Source of the DNA: Tetrahymena thermophila SB210
Lineage: Eukaryota; Ciliophora; Oligohymenophorea; Hymenostomatida; Tetrahymenidae
DNA: 64,000 bases
Reading direction: 5' to 3'
Assembly: GCF_000189635.1 (NCBI RefSeq)
Contig: NW_002476359.1
Span: forward strand, 62,001-126,000
Both the position numbers and the translations under genes were made by a program. The notes beneath the pieces are model-generated. The model saw only the letters and a program-made list of their open reading frames with translations. It searched no databases and was not told where the DNA came from. Below are positions 29,048 to 42,659 of the stretch, one piece after another (position 1 is the stretch's first letter; the number at the start of each line of letters is the position of its first letter).

Positions 29048-29389
29048 ATATGTATATTAATATATTTTTTTATTATTGTTTTGCATACACATTCTTAAAC
29101 AAATTCAAACAAAATTTAATTAAATTTAAAAAAATATTATTTTTAAGCCACAAAAAAAACTTTGCTTGGTTAGGATAAATGTAAAAATTTCAAAGTAAAC
29201 TTTCAAGAGCACCATTATCCTCCATATAAATAGCGTGTAATGTAATGTTAATTTTATTTTACAGTATTAAATAAAAAAACTAAGCAAAATAAAATTTTTT
29301 AACAAGAATAAATTGATTTAAAGTAAATTATGCATTAGTTATTCTACAAAATTTAAGCAAAGAAACAATCAAGAAGAGATAATTAAGAA
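29048..29389. other. Intergenic spacer between array members 4 and 5
   Basis: Shortest spacer of the array, 342 bases. The middle (about 29150-29245) is less AT-rich than other spacers but contains no open frame with family motifs. It could be untranslated leader of the downstream gene; that is inference only. Confidence 0.5.
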
Positions 29390-32300
29390 ATGAATTTATT
29401 TGAAAATATAAAAAAGAAAGACAAAACAAAGCAAAAGAAGTAAAATATGTCAAAAACTTAGATATCTAAAAGTATCATAACCACTAAATTGTAGGAATTC
29501 TATATCCATTAGTTATATAAATGCTTTAAGATTTACAAAAGAGGAAATATCATAGGATCATGTTTACTATTAATTCATTTTGCTTACTAAATAATACTAA
29601 TCATGTCTAAGGATACTCTAAGAGAAGCGATAAATCTTGACCCATCATTTAACAGCTTTAAATCTATAATTGAGTTGATACCTAGCAGTGTCAAATATTA
29701 AATTACCATCACTCTGTTTTCAATTAACACTAGCTTAATTCTCATAATATTTATTATATTCATAGCATCTTTTAAAAAATCTATTATTCTAGTTAAATAC
29801 CTCGCTTATTATATTAGCTTCATAATTTAGATATATAATTATATCTATTTTATTCCAACTCTTGTTTTTTCAATAGATTGTATGAATTAATATTTTATTC
29901 CTAAACTCAATATAGCTCTTAGTCTTGTTATAAGTAAAATTATTTTATTTTTTAAATACTCATAATTAGTATTTTATGCTTACTTTCTTTTACAAATTCA
30001 AAAAGGTATCTGTGTAGCTATTCATGATTCTGATTTCTCAATAATTAACTAAGATTTCTTAGGCAAAAGGAATAAGTCCATCAAACTAACATGCTTACTA
30101 TTACTTGAGCTTGTTTAAGTAATATTTTATGTAAAAGTTGATGATATTAATGGCATTACTTTAGTCAGTATGCTCTCTGCACTGTTTAGATTAGCTTTTT
30201 TCGATGTTTATAACAAAGTTATAGTTTGTAAGATCAATCTTGTTTAATAATTTTTCATTTTGATATTATCTTTCACTCTATACTTATCAAATATATTCTC
30301 TAATAAATATGCAATATTTTTGTCTGCTTTAATAATATTTGCTTTCTCCATAAAGCTGAGTTAATTGATTTGCAATTATTATTTTAGCTTAGAGAGGCTT
30401 AGGTAGATGGATAGCATATAAAAATACCCCAATACGTTAGACATGTTTCTTCGATTAATTATTTAATAGATCAAAATAGAGTATGAGGATTATAGAGTAC
30501 TGGAGCAATCTTTGATTTTGGAAGATATATCAATATAACATATTACTTCATGTTAAAATTATCCTTATTGCTTTTGTTATACTAAAGTAATTAAAATTTT
30601 AGATAGATTGAAAATTAGTTCTATTTAATTAATTTTAAAATAAAATTCATAATTATTTATCAAAAAAAAATATACCACAATATTTGAAAAAAAATAAAAT
30701 ATTTTTACTTAAAAAGGAAGAAGATAAAACTAATTGTAAGCAACATGTAATTGGTGGGAAACAAAGAAGACAATTTGTTTATGATTTTATTTTGAGGACA
30801 TATTAAGATTATATCTAAAGGATAATATTAAAGAAGAGTAAAAGGGATTCCTAAATTTGCTTTAGTTATCTATATTTTCTTGCATAATCAAAATTGTCTA
30901 AATAGTTATGCTTTGTAGAAATAATTAAAATAAGCAGAACTTTAGATTTATCAATCAAAGAAAAAGGAATCATGAACGAAATATTGAATTAAGCTGTAAA
31001 CTCTTTTGACGAGAATGTTATTGTATTTGATAGAAATAGTGATCACACTGTTAATCAATTAAAAACAAACTAAAATACTATTATAGATTAAAGTGCTTAA
31101 AAGAATTCAGTGGAATTAATTGACTTATTTATAGGAATAACATTTGATGAAAGGTTAAACGAAATTGAATAAGATTACTATCATTTAATAAATGATAAAA
31201 TAGATGTCGTGCAATTACTTTGTAATGACACCATAGATATTACACACTTTAAAATTAAAGCAAATCTATTTTCTTAAAAAAGGAATAAATTTCTTACTTA
31301 ATTGCAAGAGCTAAGTAAAATAAATAGACTTAATTCTAAAATTTAGTTGATGCAAGAAGGTTATATCAATTATTTTTCATTCGGAGAGAAGAAAAAGCAA
31401 TTATTTAAAAAAGTAAAAGCCTACTAGAACAATTAAAGTGATAGCAACTAGATAAATAAATAAGAGACTGAGATTTAATCCTCCAACATAAGTGTTATCA
31501 AGAGAAAAAAAATAAAACTTGAGTAGGGAATTTTCGAAAGAAAAAATTGTGTCATTTTTGTGAGTTTACTCGGCGAGCCTGGTATAGTAAAAAGAGTTCA
31601 ACATTAATTTGAAAATATTTTTGGATATAGTACAAAGTAAATTATTGGATAAAACATCAACTTGATAATACCAAATATGATTAAAAAATTTCACAATTCT
31701 ATATTGCTAGATTTTATTAACAATCCCTATTTAGAAAAAGGAAATTAGATAGATTACGGAAGCTAAATAAATTAAGAAAATTAAAATTTTGATAACTAAT
31801 ACTAAATATATGATTTACGTTAGTTGCTTCTGGCCAAGGATTTGAACGGATGGGCTATTCCAGTTAAAATAGCAATGAAAACAGATGTAATAGGGTTTGA
31901 AGATTGTGGAATAACAAGCTATATTTAACAAATTAAAGATGATTGTTCTTACATACTGAGTAACTGCGGCTATTTTAAATGCGAGTTAATGAGCTAAAAG
32001 CTATATGAAAGAATGTTTACTTAGTATATAACCACATCTGAGATCAGTCATATCTATTTTAATAGAGTAATTCCAATACTACATTATTTAGAGAAAGAAT
32101 GGCTAAAACTTAGTTCTAGCAACACTAATCCAGACTCATTTATTCATCCTAATCAAAGAGACTTTTTCAGTACAATAGCGTTTTTACCCAAGATAAATAC
32201 AAGTTTAGTAAAGAAAAGATAATATAAATTTACTCAAAAACTTGAATACGATAATTTATAGGATGAGATAGATAAATACAGCATCGAGCACTATGATATT

Positions 32301-35300
32301 TACTAAGTAAAGTTAAGATTGTTTCTTAATAGAAATAAATACTTTTAATACAATATTATTCAAGTCTCTCAAATTAGAAAACTTATGCATCCCTTTGAAA
32401 TGAAAGAAAATTTAATTAATTTTGCTAATCAAATGTAATTATTTTTAGGAATCAAATACAACACACACAGAGATATTCATAATATCTAACTGCTTTTAGA
32501 CTTATAGCAATTTGATGCTACATCTTAATGTAAGGCATTAACCTACTAAATATATATAAGATTTATAATTTTCAAAATTCTTTAATTATATTTTGAATAG
32601 TTTTAATAATTATTTAAATTATTTTTTCAAAATAAAATAATGATTTTCTATAAATTTAGTTTAAAATATTTAACTTTTTTTAGTATAAAATAGTTTTTTT
32701 GAAATTCCATAAACAATTTAAGAAGATAATGAATAAATATCAGACCGAAAGAAAGACTATTCATATATTTTTCATTCTAAATCTACCTAAAAAACATTTG
32801 AGAATGGAGAAAAATAAATACTTGATTAAACAAGTGAAATGAAATAAAAAACTGTATTTAATCAAGATAAATTTGATGAAACTCATCATTAATTATAAAT
32901 GACAGGAAGAAACGTATAAGATATTGACAATAATTACAGTTAATAAAACCTAGTTCACCTTTCTTCAAGGAATGACTTAAATACTATTGTAAATGGTTTA
33001 GATGCTACATAGAACTAAATTTTGGATCAAAATCAAAGCTCAAGATATTTATTTTCAAAAAATATTTTATAAGAAGAGAGAGAATTATAGCAGCCTATTT
33101 AAGGTTAAATTGGTAGTCTTTAATAAATGCTAACATAAAATCATTTGTTATTACAAAACGAAGGAGAAGATGATTATAAGAAAAATACAAAAAATATCAA
33201 AGTAATAGATGACATGACAACTGTACAAGAAAAATCTGAAAGCAAACAATTAAATAGCATTTATCAATCATCACATAATTAAAAAAATGTAGGAAGTTTT
33301 TCAAAAAATTTTACTACCCAAAATAGCTTTAACTCTAAAAACTTAGAATTGACATAGTTTTATAACTCTTAAAAAACCTAAAATAGCAAGAGAAAAGGAT
33401 ATAAAAAATTATTTAGCAAGGGTTAAACAGAAATTCAAAACCAACTTCAGAATTTCAAAGAGTACGGTTTTTCGAAACCAGATTTCAAGATGCTCAAATA
33501 TTAAAACAAAGGAGATGATTATTTAAATTAAGCCTAGTCTTTTACAGTTTCAAATGAAAGAGAGAAAAAGTTAAGAAAGGAGTAGGAAGAAAAGTCAAAA
33601 GCTCTAGAAGCAAGCTCTATTAAAAGTAGTTAAAGCTACAATCACGATTTTAAGAAGTAGATTAGAAAGAAAGTATTATAAAGGAGCCAAAATTTTAATC
33701 TTAAAATTCTAAACATATTTGGGTATATTTCTCTCTTTTGTATTTCAATAATCACAATTTATGAATACTTAAATTCTATATACTCATTTTAAATTGTAGA
33801 ATAAACATTTCACTATGTTTCCTGGCCAATGAGTTTTAGAAGCAGCTATTCTATTTCTGCAGCTTACATTGCTATGATATATATGACAGAAAATAAAATT
33901 TTTAACAGCCTAAATGAAGCTTCTGGCTATGAGAAAATAGTTGAAGGGCGCTTAAATCAAACAACTGTTAGACTTAAAAAGGTGTTCCTGACTTATGAAG
34001 ATAGCAATTTCAATGAAATAAATTTTTTTAAAAGAGTAAACGAAGAATTAACTTATTTTACATTAACTAAAGATATTTATGTTTAGACAGGTAATATTTA
34101 TGACTATCAACCATAATATAAAATTAATATTACGATGACTCTTGCTTACTTCCTACAGAACTCTATTGCCAATATTTATAGATTTTCATTAAGAAAAAAC
34201 AATTTAGTAGAATAAATTATCAGAATAGATAATTTTCCTACTTTAAATGCAAATGTGACTACAGTAGACCAAAACATTCACGATGAAACCAACGATGTAT
34301 TAAATTCTATGAATTCTTAAGCCCTTTTACTAATGCTCATTGTTATTTTAGTTTCGTTTACATTGATTATAATGATATTTCCTCTTTATTATACAATACA
34401 AAAGAAAAATGAATAAATTCTTAAACTTTTTGCTACAATGCATTAGAACTCTTTAGATGCAGTATTACAACCACTATATATATCTATATTAATGTAAAAT
34501 AAAAGATAGAGCTAAAATTTAACCATGAAACCTCATATTCAAAAAAAGAAAAATATTTCCACAACAAATTCACTTCCAAAATACAAGATCTCGTACATTA
34601 TTTTTACTATGATTGCTTTTATCTGTTTAATAGTACAACCAATCGTTAACTTAATTCTAATCAATAATTTCTAGGATTAGAATCTTCAAAATTTGGCCCT
34701 ATTAAGTAAATATTTTTAAATATTTAATTTTTGTCATTTTTCAATTATTATCTTCTTTAAATATTTCAAAGAAATTGGATGATAATTAATTTAAAATTTA
34801 AAAAGGTAATTTGTATGATATGAGAGCATAATTAATCAGCAATACTGCTTAGAATTACAATTATTTAACACATAGATTAGATACAAATTACTAACTGTAC
34901 AACCCTAATTATTATAAAAATAGAATAGCTTAGCTTATAACATAAAATCAAGGTAAGTTAAATAATATGTACAGTGTTTTGAACTCATAAACTAATATTG
35001 TTAGATTTTAACAAAGTAAATTTAATTCGTTCTTTAACTAAATATTTTATGGAAATGTTTGTGAAGCTTTATAAAATAACCCAGATTATGTATCTCAAGA
35101 AAATAATGTAAATTACAATGAATGCATTAATATTGGAAACGGAAGATTTAAATAAGGATTTATAATAGTGCTAAAAAATTTCTTAAGCACAATTGAAGAT
35201 TTAAGTTACATTTACAAAATACAAGATAAAAATTTATTTAAAGAGGCTGCATATAAGTGGGAGAATACAGTAAATATAAAGATATTTGATGATACCTTTG

Positions 35301-35560
35301 TAGTACTTGCAAAATCAATGGATAGTTTTAAAGATTTCATGCTTACTATGATTTCCGAATATGTTGATTATGTGAAAATGATTTTAACTGCACTTTTAAT
35401 TTTCTAATTTTGCATGCTCATTTTGATATTCTATTTTGGGTGGGTTAAATTCTATTAACTGACATCATAGGATATGCATCAAGTAAAATCTCTTTTTAGT
35501 ATCTTTCCAATAGATATTGTTTTAGATAATCCTTACATCATATCTTTCCTAAATAAATGA
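29390..35560 (+). CDS. TmcB-like PAS-domain multi-pass membrane protein (array member 5)
   Basis: Five exons, 1904 aa: 29390-29933, 30006-30586, 30717-32529, 32684-34705, 34806-35560; TGA 35558. Compared with members 3 and 6 it carries an extra Lys-rich N-terminal extension (MNLFENIKKKDK). Intron 1 (72 nt) is a multiple of three without a stop, so it is placed by family alignment (ICVAIHDSDF after it). Cys motif YPYCFC at aa about 368; helical region; PAS at aa about 645-770 (PGIVKRVQHQFENIFGY, NGWAIPVKI, FEDCGI); Gln/Ser linker; membrane module with helix near 1316, YVSWPMSFRSSY, LKLFATM near 1557, KKKNISTT near 1599, Cys pair NVCE..NECI, last helix near 1847, tail DNPYIISFLNK. Exon 2 (581 nt) and the last exon (755 nt) match member 6 in length exactly. 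Confidence 0.85.
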
Positions 35561-36304
35561 TATCTATGTATTTTTATGTATTTTTAAAAACTCATTTATG
35601 TTACAGTTTATAAATATTTAAATTATAAAATTAAAAATTCATGCTTAATAATTAATTCTTTTTTCTTTTTCAAATTAATTAATTTAATTTAATATTTTTC
35701 AAGCTAAATAACTTAACTTTTTTTTAACAATTTTTTTGAATTTCAATGTTTGTTTAACATGCAAAAATTGTAAAATTAGATATATAAAATTTAATATTTC
35801 AAAGATTTTACTGAATGAAAAATTTATGGATTTTAAAAATATTTAATTAGTTTAATTAAAAAATGTATTTAAATTTTGTAATAAAATTAAATTTATCTAT
35901 TAAAATTATGTTATTAAATAAGTGGAAAGCGTAGTAAGAATAAAATTGTGACGAAATTAAAGAATTCAATTATTTGTTTTAAAGAATTCTGAAAATTTTC
36001 ATGATAGAGGAAACTATTTGCACTATTTATATTTTTTTATTTATTTGAAAAGTAAATGATAACACAGTAACATAAAATAAGAAAAATGAAAAAATCTTGT
36101 AAAGATAATATTTTTATAAAGAAAAAAAATTTTACACTAATAAAAGAGTACTTTTTTTATAAATATAATTTATACATTTGATTGTTATGACTGGTAATGT
36201 TTATTAAGAAAACATAATTAATTTTATGGTAAAATCTGATTAAAAAATAATAAAACAAATAATACATAAATTTTTATTTTGTTAGTTAGCTTGTAAAAAG
36301 AAAG
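35561..36304. other. Intergenic spacer between array members 5 and 6
   Basis: 744 bases, AT-rich, no protein-like frame on either strand and no RNA gene recognised. Confidence 0.6.
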
Positions 36305-39300
36305 ATGGATTTGTCTAACAACTTACTTAAAAATAGAATTTAAGAAGCCATAAAGAATTACTATGAAAAGAAATTCTTAATAACTTTGAAGATGTTTAAA
36401 AGACCTAAACTACTCAGCATAATTGTTTTATGCACTCGCTACTTTTATTAGCTTGAATTATTAATCTCTGAATAGATAATCTAAACACTCAAAGATATCG
36501 ATAACAACTTCGATATCCTGCTTCAACTTTAGTTATTAAAAAGCTATAGCTTCTCGAATGATATATTATATGCTTTTTGCGGTTTTAATATCATAATTTT
36601 TTCTCTTTTCATTTTATTCTTTATCCTCCACATAACAAAAATAAAATATACCAAATTTCAGAAGAAAGTAACATTAGTCTTTAGTATAATAACTCAGCTG
36701 TATAATTATATTTTTTTCATCCCTTCTCTATACTTTTCTTTAAGTCTACTTGATACCTCAATAGTACCGTATATAAATCTACCATTGACATTTATTATAA
36801 GTAAAATATTTTTTAATTTAAATTCAATAATTTAACATAAAATATTTTTTTGAAGATAATTTTAATTTGATCTTAAAAATGTAATAAATATTAGGCATCA
36901 TAATTATTATACACGACTAAGATTTTAATATTATAGTATCAGATTACTTAGCAAGAAATAGTTCCTTTTTAACTAAAATTTTATTCTTACTACTTGAAAC
37001 TATTTAGGTTTTCATATATGCTTTGGTTAAGGATTAAAAAGGAACTTGCATTATTTCACTGATCTTAGCAGTTTTTAAGATTGCCTTCTCCTTTTAATAC
37101 AGAAGCAATATAATTTCACATTATAGCCTTTTTCTCTCGCTCACTATTTTCTCTATTACATCAATAACTACCATTTGTATATTTAGTAAGATTCATTTTT
37201 CTTTCATAGTTTGTTTCTTAATCGCTATATCTTTATCATACTCTATAAGCTGCATTGTCTGCAGCTAGTATTATTGTATAGAAAAGCTAAAATCTATAGA
37301 TAATATTGTTGAAAAGCCCTAAGTATTGAATTTGCTTCTTAGATAATTTTTGTAATAGATAAAAGTGGAATTCGAAAATTATAGAGTGAATGACTATTCT
37401 TTAGTACTAGAATAAATTATTGCAGATCATATATTAAACTGTACTCAATATCCATCATGCTATTGCAGTTATCAAGTAATTTAATTTACTATTATAGTAT
37501 AATAATTATTTTTAATTTAGAGATTTTTGTCTATTTCTTTAATTACTTATCATATTATTTTTTAGGAAGAAAACTAAAATGCTACTGAGAGTAAGTTAAA
37601 TCTTATGAGTGGTGAATTGAGAAAAAGGTATCTTCTAGACTTTATATTCAAAAATTTGTAAGAATCAGTGGAGTAAATGATGAAAAATAAATATGGAGTC
37701 AATATTGAATTAGTATTTAGCTATTTAAATTTTTTAATTGAAATTTAAAAATCCAAATTATTATTTTATGTCGAACTTATTAGAATTGAAAAATAGCTAA
37801 ATTTATCCCCTCTCTAAATGTGTTTTGCAAATGAAATTTATGATAAAGCTTAAGATTTCTTCTAAGACCTATACGTTTCTTAAAGTAGGATATATAAGAG
37901 TGACTAAGATAAAACAGTGAATAATATCTATAGAGAGGAGATAAATAAATCTAAATAAATCTAATTAGCAGATTTATTAGGAGCAATTAGTTTTGATGAA
38001 TTAATAAATAAGGCTGAAAAAGAATTTTACAAAGTGATAGAGTTGAAGGATGACATATTAATATTGCTCAGTTAAGATTCTATAAGCTTAGATGTACTTA
38101 AGAGTAAATCATAGCACTACTATAAACAGCGAGAAGATATTTTAAAAACACTTAAGAGGCTTTATAAAATCAATAGTAAAAGTTATAGGCTTAACTATTT
38201 GATCGATAATTACTGCTTAGTTATGAGTTTTGGTGGTAGTAAATATTCAGTTTTTGTCAGAGATAATGCTGGAAATTTTAATGAGTTTGATGAAGATTTT
38301 AATCATAAAAGCTATGAAAAGTTAAATATAAAAATTCAAAATCAAGTGCAATTATTTTCGAGATCAGTCTGTATTCTTTTCATAACTTTAATTGATTCTC
38401 CAGGTACAATCAAAAGACTGCAAAGTAGTTTTTAATCAATATTTGGTTACACTTCTTAGGAGGCTTTAAATAAAGACATTTCTTTAATTATTCCAAAGCT
38501 TATTGGTGAACATCACTACTCTTTATTAATGGAATATTTTTCATAGCCAAACGTTTATGAAAATTCGTTATAGAGAAGTTCCCTTTCTTCACTATTGGCT
38601 AGAGATGTTGATGGTTGGGCTGTTCCTATATCAGTGTATTTTAAAAGTGACTCATTAGGAGTTATAGATTGTGGTCTAACAGCGTATATTGAAAAGATTA
38701 AAAATGATTATTTTTACCTTATGCTCAGCGAAAGTGATTTTAGAGTATAGCTTATGAGTTAAGAGCTTTTTGAAAAAATATTTAAAGAAATAGCTCATAA
38801 GAGCGATATAGAGAAAATATATTTTATTAAAATAATTCCTATGCTTAAATACTTTGAAAAGCTAAAGTCTAATGGCTACTTAAAATATTAAAATTGTTTC
38901 GATACTATTGGATTTATTCCAAAATAAAATTCTTTTATTAGTAAGGAAATGTCTATTTAGGAGCATTTGAATTACTAGAATTTGTTAATTAATCTGTAAG
39001 ATCTTAATTTATAAGAATATAATATTTACAGAGTGAGATTTAAAATCGTTTCTGTAAGAAATAAATTCTTTGAGTACCACACAATAGAATTTCATTAGTT
39101 TAGATTGATAAAAACTCCATAATCTATAAAAGAGTGTTTGAAATTTCTAAAATTTTAGTTCTAGAATTTGTTAAATATAAATATTAACTTTGATAGGTAG
39201 ATGCATTCCTTAATTCAGTTTCAGACACAAGCTTATTCACAGTAGAACTATTTCAGTAAATTTTTTCAATTTTTTATTTAAATAAAATTTAATATTTTTA

Positions 39301-42300
39301 ATTAGATAGTTAATTTGGACACTATGACTAAGATTCAGACTCTTTAAAAGAAAGAGATAGACCTTAATTAGGCTAAGTAGAAAGCATAAGATATTTAGAT
39401 TAAGGAGCTAAATTTGATAATTAATCTTCAGATGAGCAATAATAATAGTAATAAAAAGCAAAAGAGTACTTTTAATATAACAGTCAATTAGATAGTTTGA
39501 AATTATCTCCTCGTCCTTCAAATACAGCAGAAACTGATATGCATGTAAAGTCTCATTTTAGTAGAATGGATGTATAATCTCAAATTAAGGAAGATAATGT
39601 TAAACAATCCTAGAATGTTACAACAGCAAAAAAACTTGATTAAAACGAACTTGATCAATATGATATACATATTGAGACTGATTTAAATATACATACGAAT
39701 CATCATGAAATTATTTCTCCATAAATTACTTCTACAAGGTAGCTAAATCAAAATGGGGAATCAAAATACTTTCCTTCTCTGAAAAAAGAAGCCAGTAATA
39801 CAAATAGAAATTTAAACTATACTTCAATCTAGGCAATAATAGATGATGAGGAAGACTACATCAAAAATCTAGCTCCAATATCATCACAAAGAGTTAATTT
39901 AAAATAAGAGAATGATCTAGCACCTATTATAGAATAAAAATAAGATAAAAAAGGGAAAAAAAATAATTGGTTCAATGTGATAAATTAAAAAATAAAGGAA
40001 AAAATAATTGGTTAATAAAATGGTTAAAATTAAATGGATTCATAAATTTTTCAATAGGCAAGCTACGTAAACGGAAATAGGCCTTTTAATTTAATTCAAT
40101 TTAATTTACTTAATAAGCAATCTAATGGAGCAGAAGATAGAGAAAAAGAAATAGAAAATTTTATAAACAGTTTGGCATAGATAGAATCATCAAAGAGAGA
40201 ATTAAATTAATTGGCGAATAATGACCAATAATTTAACAGTGAAGATGATAGCAACTAAGATGAAGACCAAAAGAAAAACTGTTAGAAACAAAAAAGTGAA
40301 GACGATTCATCAGAAAATAGCTAAAATGATTCAACTAATTAGAAAAAAAATGATGTGTAAAAAAATTAAAAGAAAGAATTTACAGATAAAAAATCTTTTA
40401 CAAAAGCAAAAATCTTATAGAATAAGATGAATAAAAACATTTAAAGAGAGATATAAGTTACAGCTGAGGCAAATTCTTCACTTAATAGCTCAAGTCTTTC
40501 CAAGAATGCCAAGAAGGCTTTAAGGAGGAATATATTAGAAAAAAAAAATAATTTACTTCTTAAGATACTAAAAATATTTGGAATTGTTTCTCTACTTTGC
40601 ATAATAGGAATTACTCTTGTAACTTATTTTTAAATGATAAACAATTTCGATATAGCTTAGTAAACTTTTAAATATTTGCCGTGGCCTCTCGTTTTTCGCT
40701 GTAATTATTCTTTATCTTCTCATTATATGGCAATACTGCAAATAATTAAAAGAAAGGTTTTTAATAACCCAAGATTCGATACATCTTATTAAAGCGAAAT
40801 AAAAAGTAGAGTTGATTTCTCTGTTTCTGACATGAATAGTCTTTTTCTTGATTATGAAAATGGAGATTAAAGCAAATTAACATTCTTTAAATAATTAAGC
40901 TATTAATAGGTCAATATGATACTAAATAAAGATTTAGAATCTGTGGATGGTGATATACTAAAATTTAATTAGAAAGATAAAAATATTGTGCAAATGTCAA
41001 TGGCATATTTTTTATAGTCATCTGTAGGTTATGTTTATCGCTATTCAACTGCTTAAAATAACTTGTATGAGTAAATAGTTAGATTAGATAACGTAGCTTC
41101 TTTAATTTCTAATGTTACTGGAATTGAAGATTCTATTTTATCATAGTGTAATGATATATTGTCTTCTCTAAAATAATCAGCATTAATTCTGATGATTGTT
41201 GTATTTTTTATCATTTTTATTTTTGTTGTAAGCATTCATCCTTTGTATGCTTATGCATAGATTAAACAAGAAAATATTCTCAAGCTATTTGCAACAATTT
41301 CACAAAGCCATTTAATTGAAATGATAAAACCAATTAATTAAATTCTACTTCTAGCCCACTCACATTAAAAAATAAGGCTACCAGAAGTCTTGTAGCGTTC
41401 ATTGTATATAAAAAAGAGAAAAAATATTTCTTCAACAGACTCCTTAAAAAGAGTAAGGAAAAGCTTTATCATACTCTCCATTATAGTTTTTTGTTCTTTG
41501 ATCATACAACCTATAATAAATTATACATACATATCAGATTTTTACGACCAGGCTTCTGACAATATCTATTTAGTTTGTAATATCATTAAGCAATTTAAAA
41601 ATTTTTTTAAAATTAATTAAAAATTCAATTTAATAAAAACAAATAAAGAGAATAATATAATTTCACATTTATAAAAAAAAATATTTTTATTTGATGTATT
41701 CATTCTAATTTAAGTAGATTCTTACTTAATTAAGGAATGACTGATTTAAGGAGTTAAGGAATAATTCCAGTTTCAAAAAAATAATTTCAAATGCACTACT
41801 TAAATTAGAATTAATACATTATCTTAATAAAAAATTTTTTGAAAGAAAAATAAAACTCTTAAACAATTTTTTTTTACTAAATAATATTTTTATTTAAAAA
41901 TAAGCAATATTATACGATTTGAGAGCATAATCTGTGAGCAATACTTCCTAAAATTACTAATATTTGCTATCTGTATTAGATCCAACTTATTTACTGTATA
42001 ACACTAACTACTACATAGCTAGAATACCAAATTTAGTAATACAAAATGATTAAAAAATTAAAGGTATGATAGATATCTTAAACTAAAATGAAGGCAAAAA
42101 GAAATATAATTAAGAGCAATTTAATAGCTTTTTTAATTAAATTATATATGGTGATTTATGTTAAGCTATGACTTCTTACCCTTAGTATGTAACTATTGAA
42201 AATAGGATTAACTATGACTCCTGTATAAATATTAGGAACGGAATGCTTTTAAAAGGATTTGCCCTTGCTTACAAGGATTTTCTATCAGAATTCAAAGAAC

Positions 42301-42659
42301 TTTCAGGCATTTATAATATAACTGATCCTTAAAAAGTAAAATATAATTTAATTGATTGGGAATAGAGGGTTGATCTAAGAGATTTTGATGATTACTTTAC
42401 AGTCCTATCCTAATCTATGAATGCTATTAAAGATTTTATTCTTTTAATGATGTAAGATTAGCTTTCATATAATTAAAACATAGAAACTATTTTATTGGTT
42501 TATTAATATGTTGTACTTGCTTTTGTATTCTACTTTGGCTGGGTTAACTTTTAAAAAACAGTTAAAAGAGAAATATTTTAAGTGAGGTTGCTATTGACTA
42601 TTTTAAACATTGAAGTAATTCTTGAAAACCCATATATTTTATCCTTTATAAATAAATGA
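36305..42659 (+). CDS. TmcB-like PAS-domain multi-pass membrane protein (array member 6, last of the array)
   Basis: Five exons, 1930 aa: 36305-36800, 36895-37475, 37566-39255, 39306-41576, 41905-42659; TGA 42657. Acceptor of intron 1 is certain to about one base. Helices at the N-terminus, IIHDQDFNI after intron 1, Cys motif YPSCYC (Tyr for the usual Phe) at aa about 352, helical region, PAS at aa about 620-730 (PGTIKRLQSSF, IFGYTSQEAL, DGWAVPISV), then a highly charged linker rich in Gln, Asn, Asp and Lys (aa about 925-1330). Membrane module: helix near 1340, YLPWPLVFRCNY, ILKLFATI near 1580, KKRKNISST near 1623, Cys pair DLCQ..DSCI, last helix near 1872, tail ENPYILSFINK. Intron 4 is long (328 nt). 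Downstream, gene orientation reverses, so this is the array's right end. Confidence 0.85.

Noticed and set aside
33829..34086. An 85-aa soluble protein
   Set aside because: It is an internal piece of array member 5, bounded by in-frame TAG/TAA that encode Gln.
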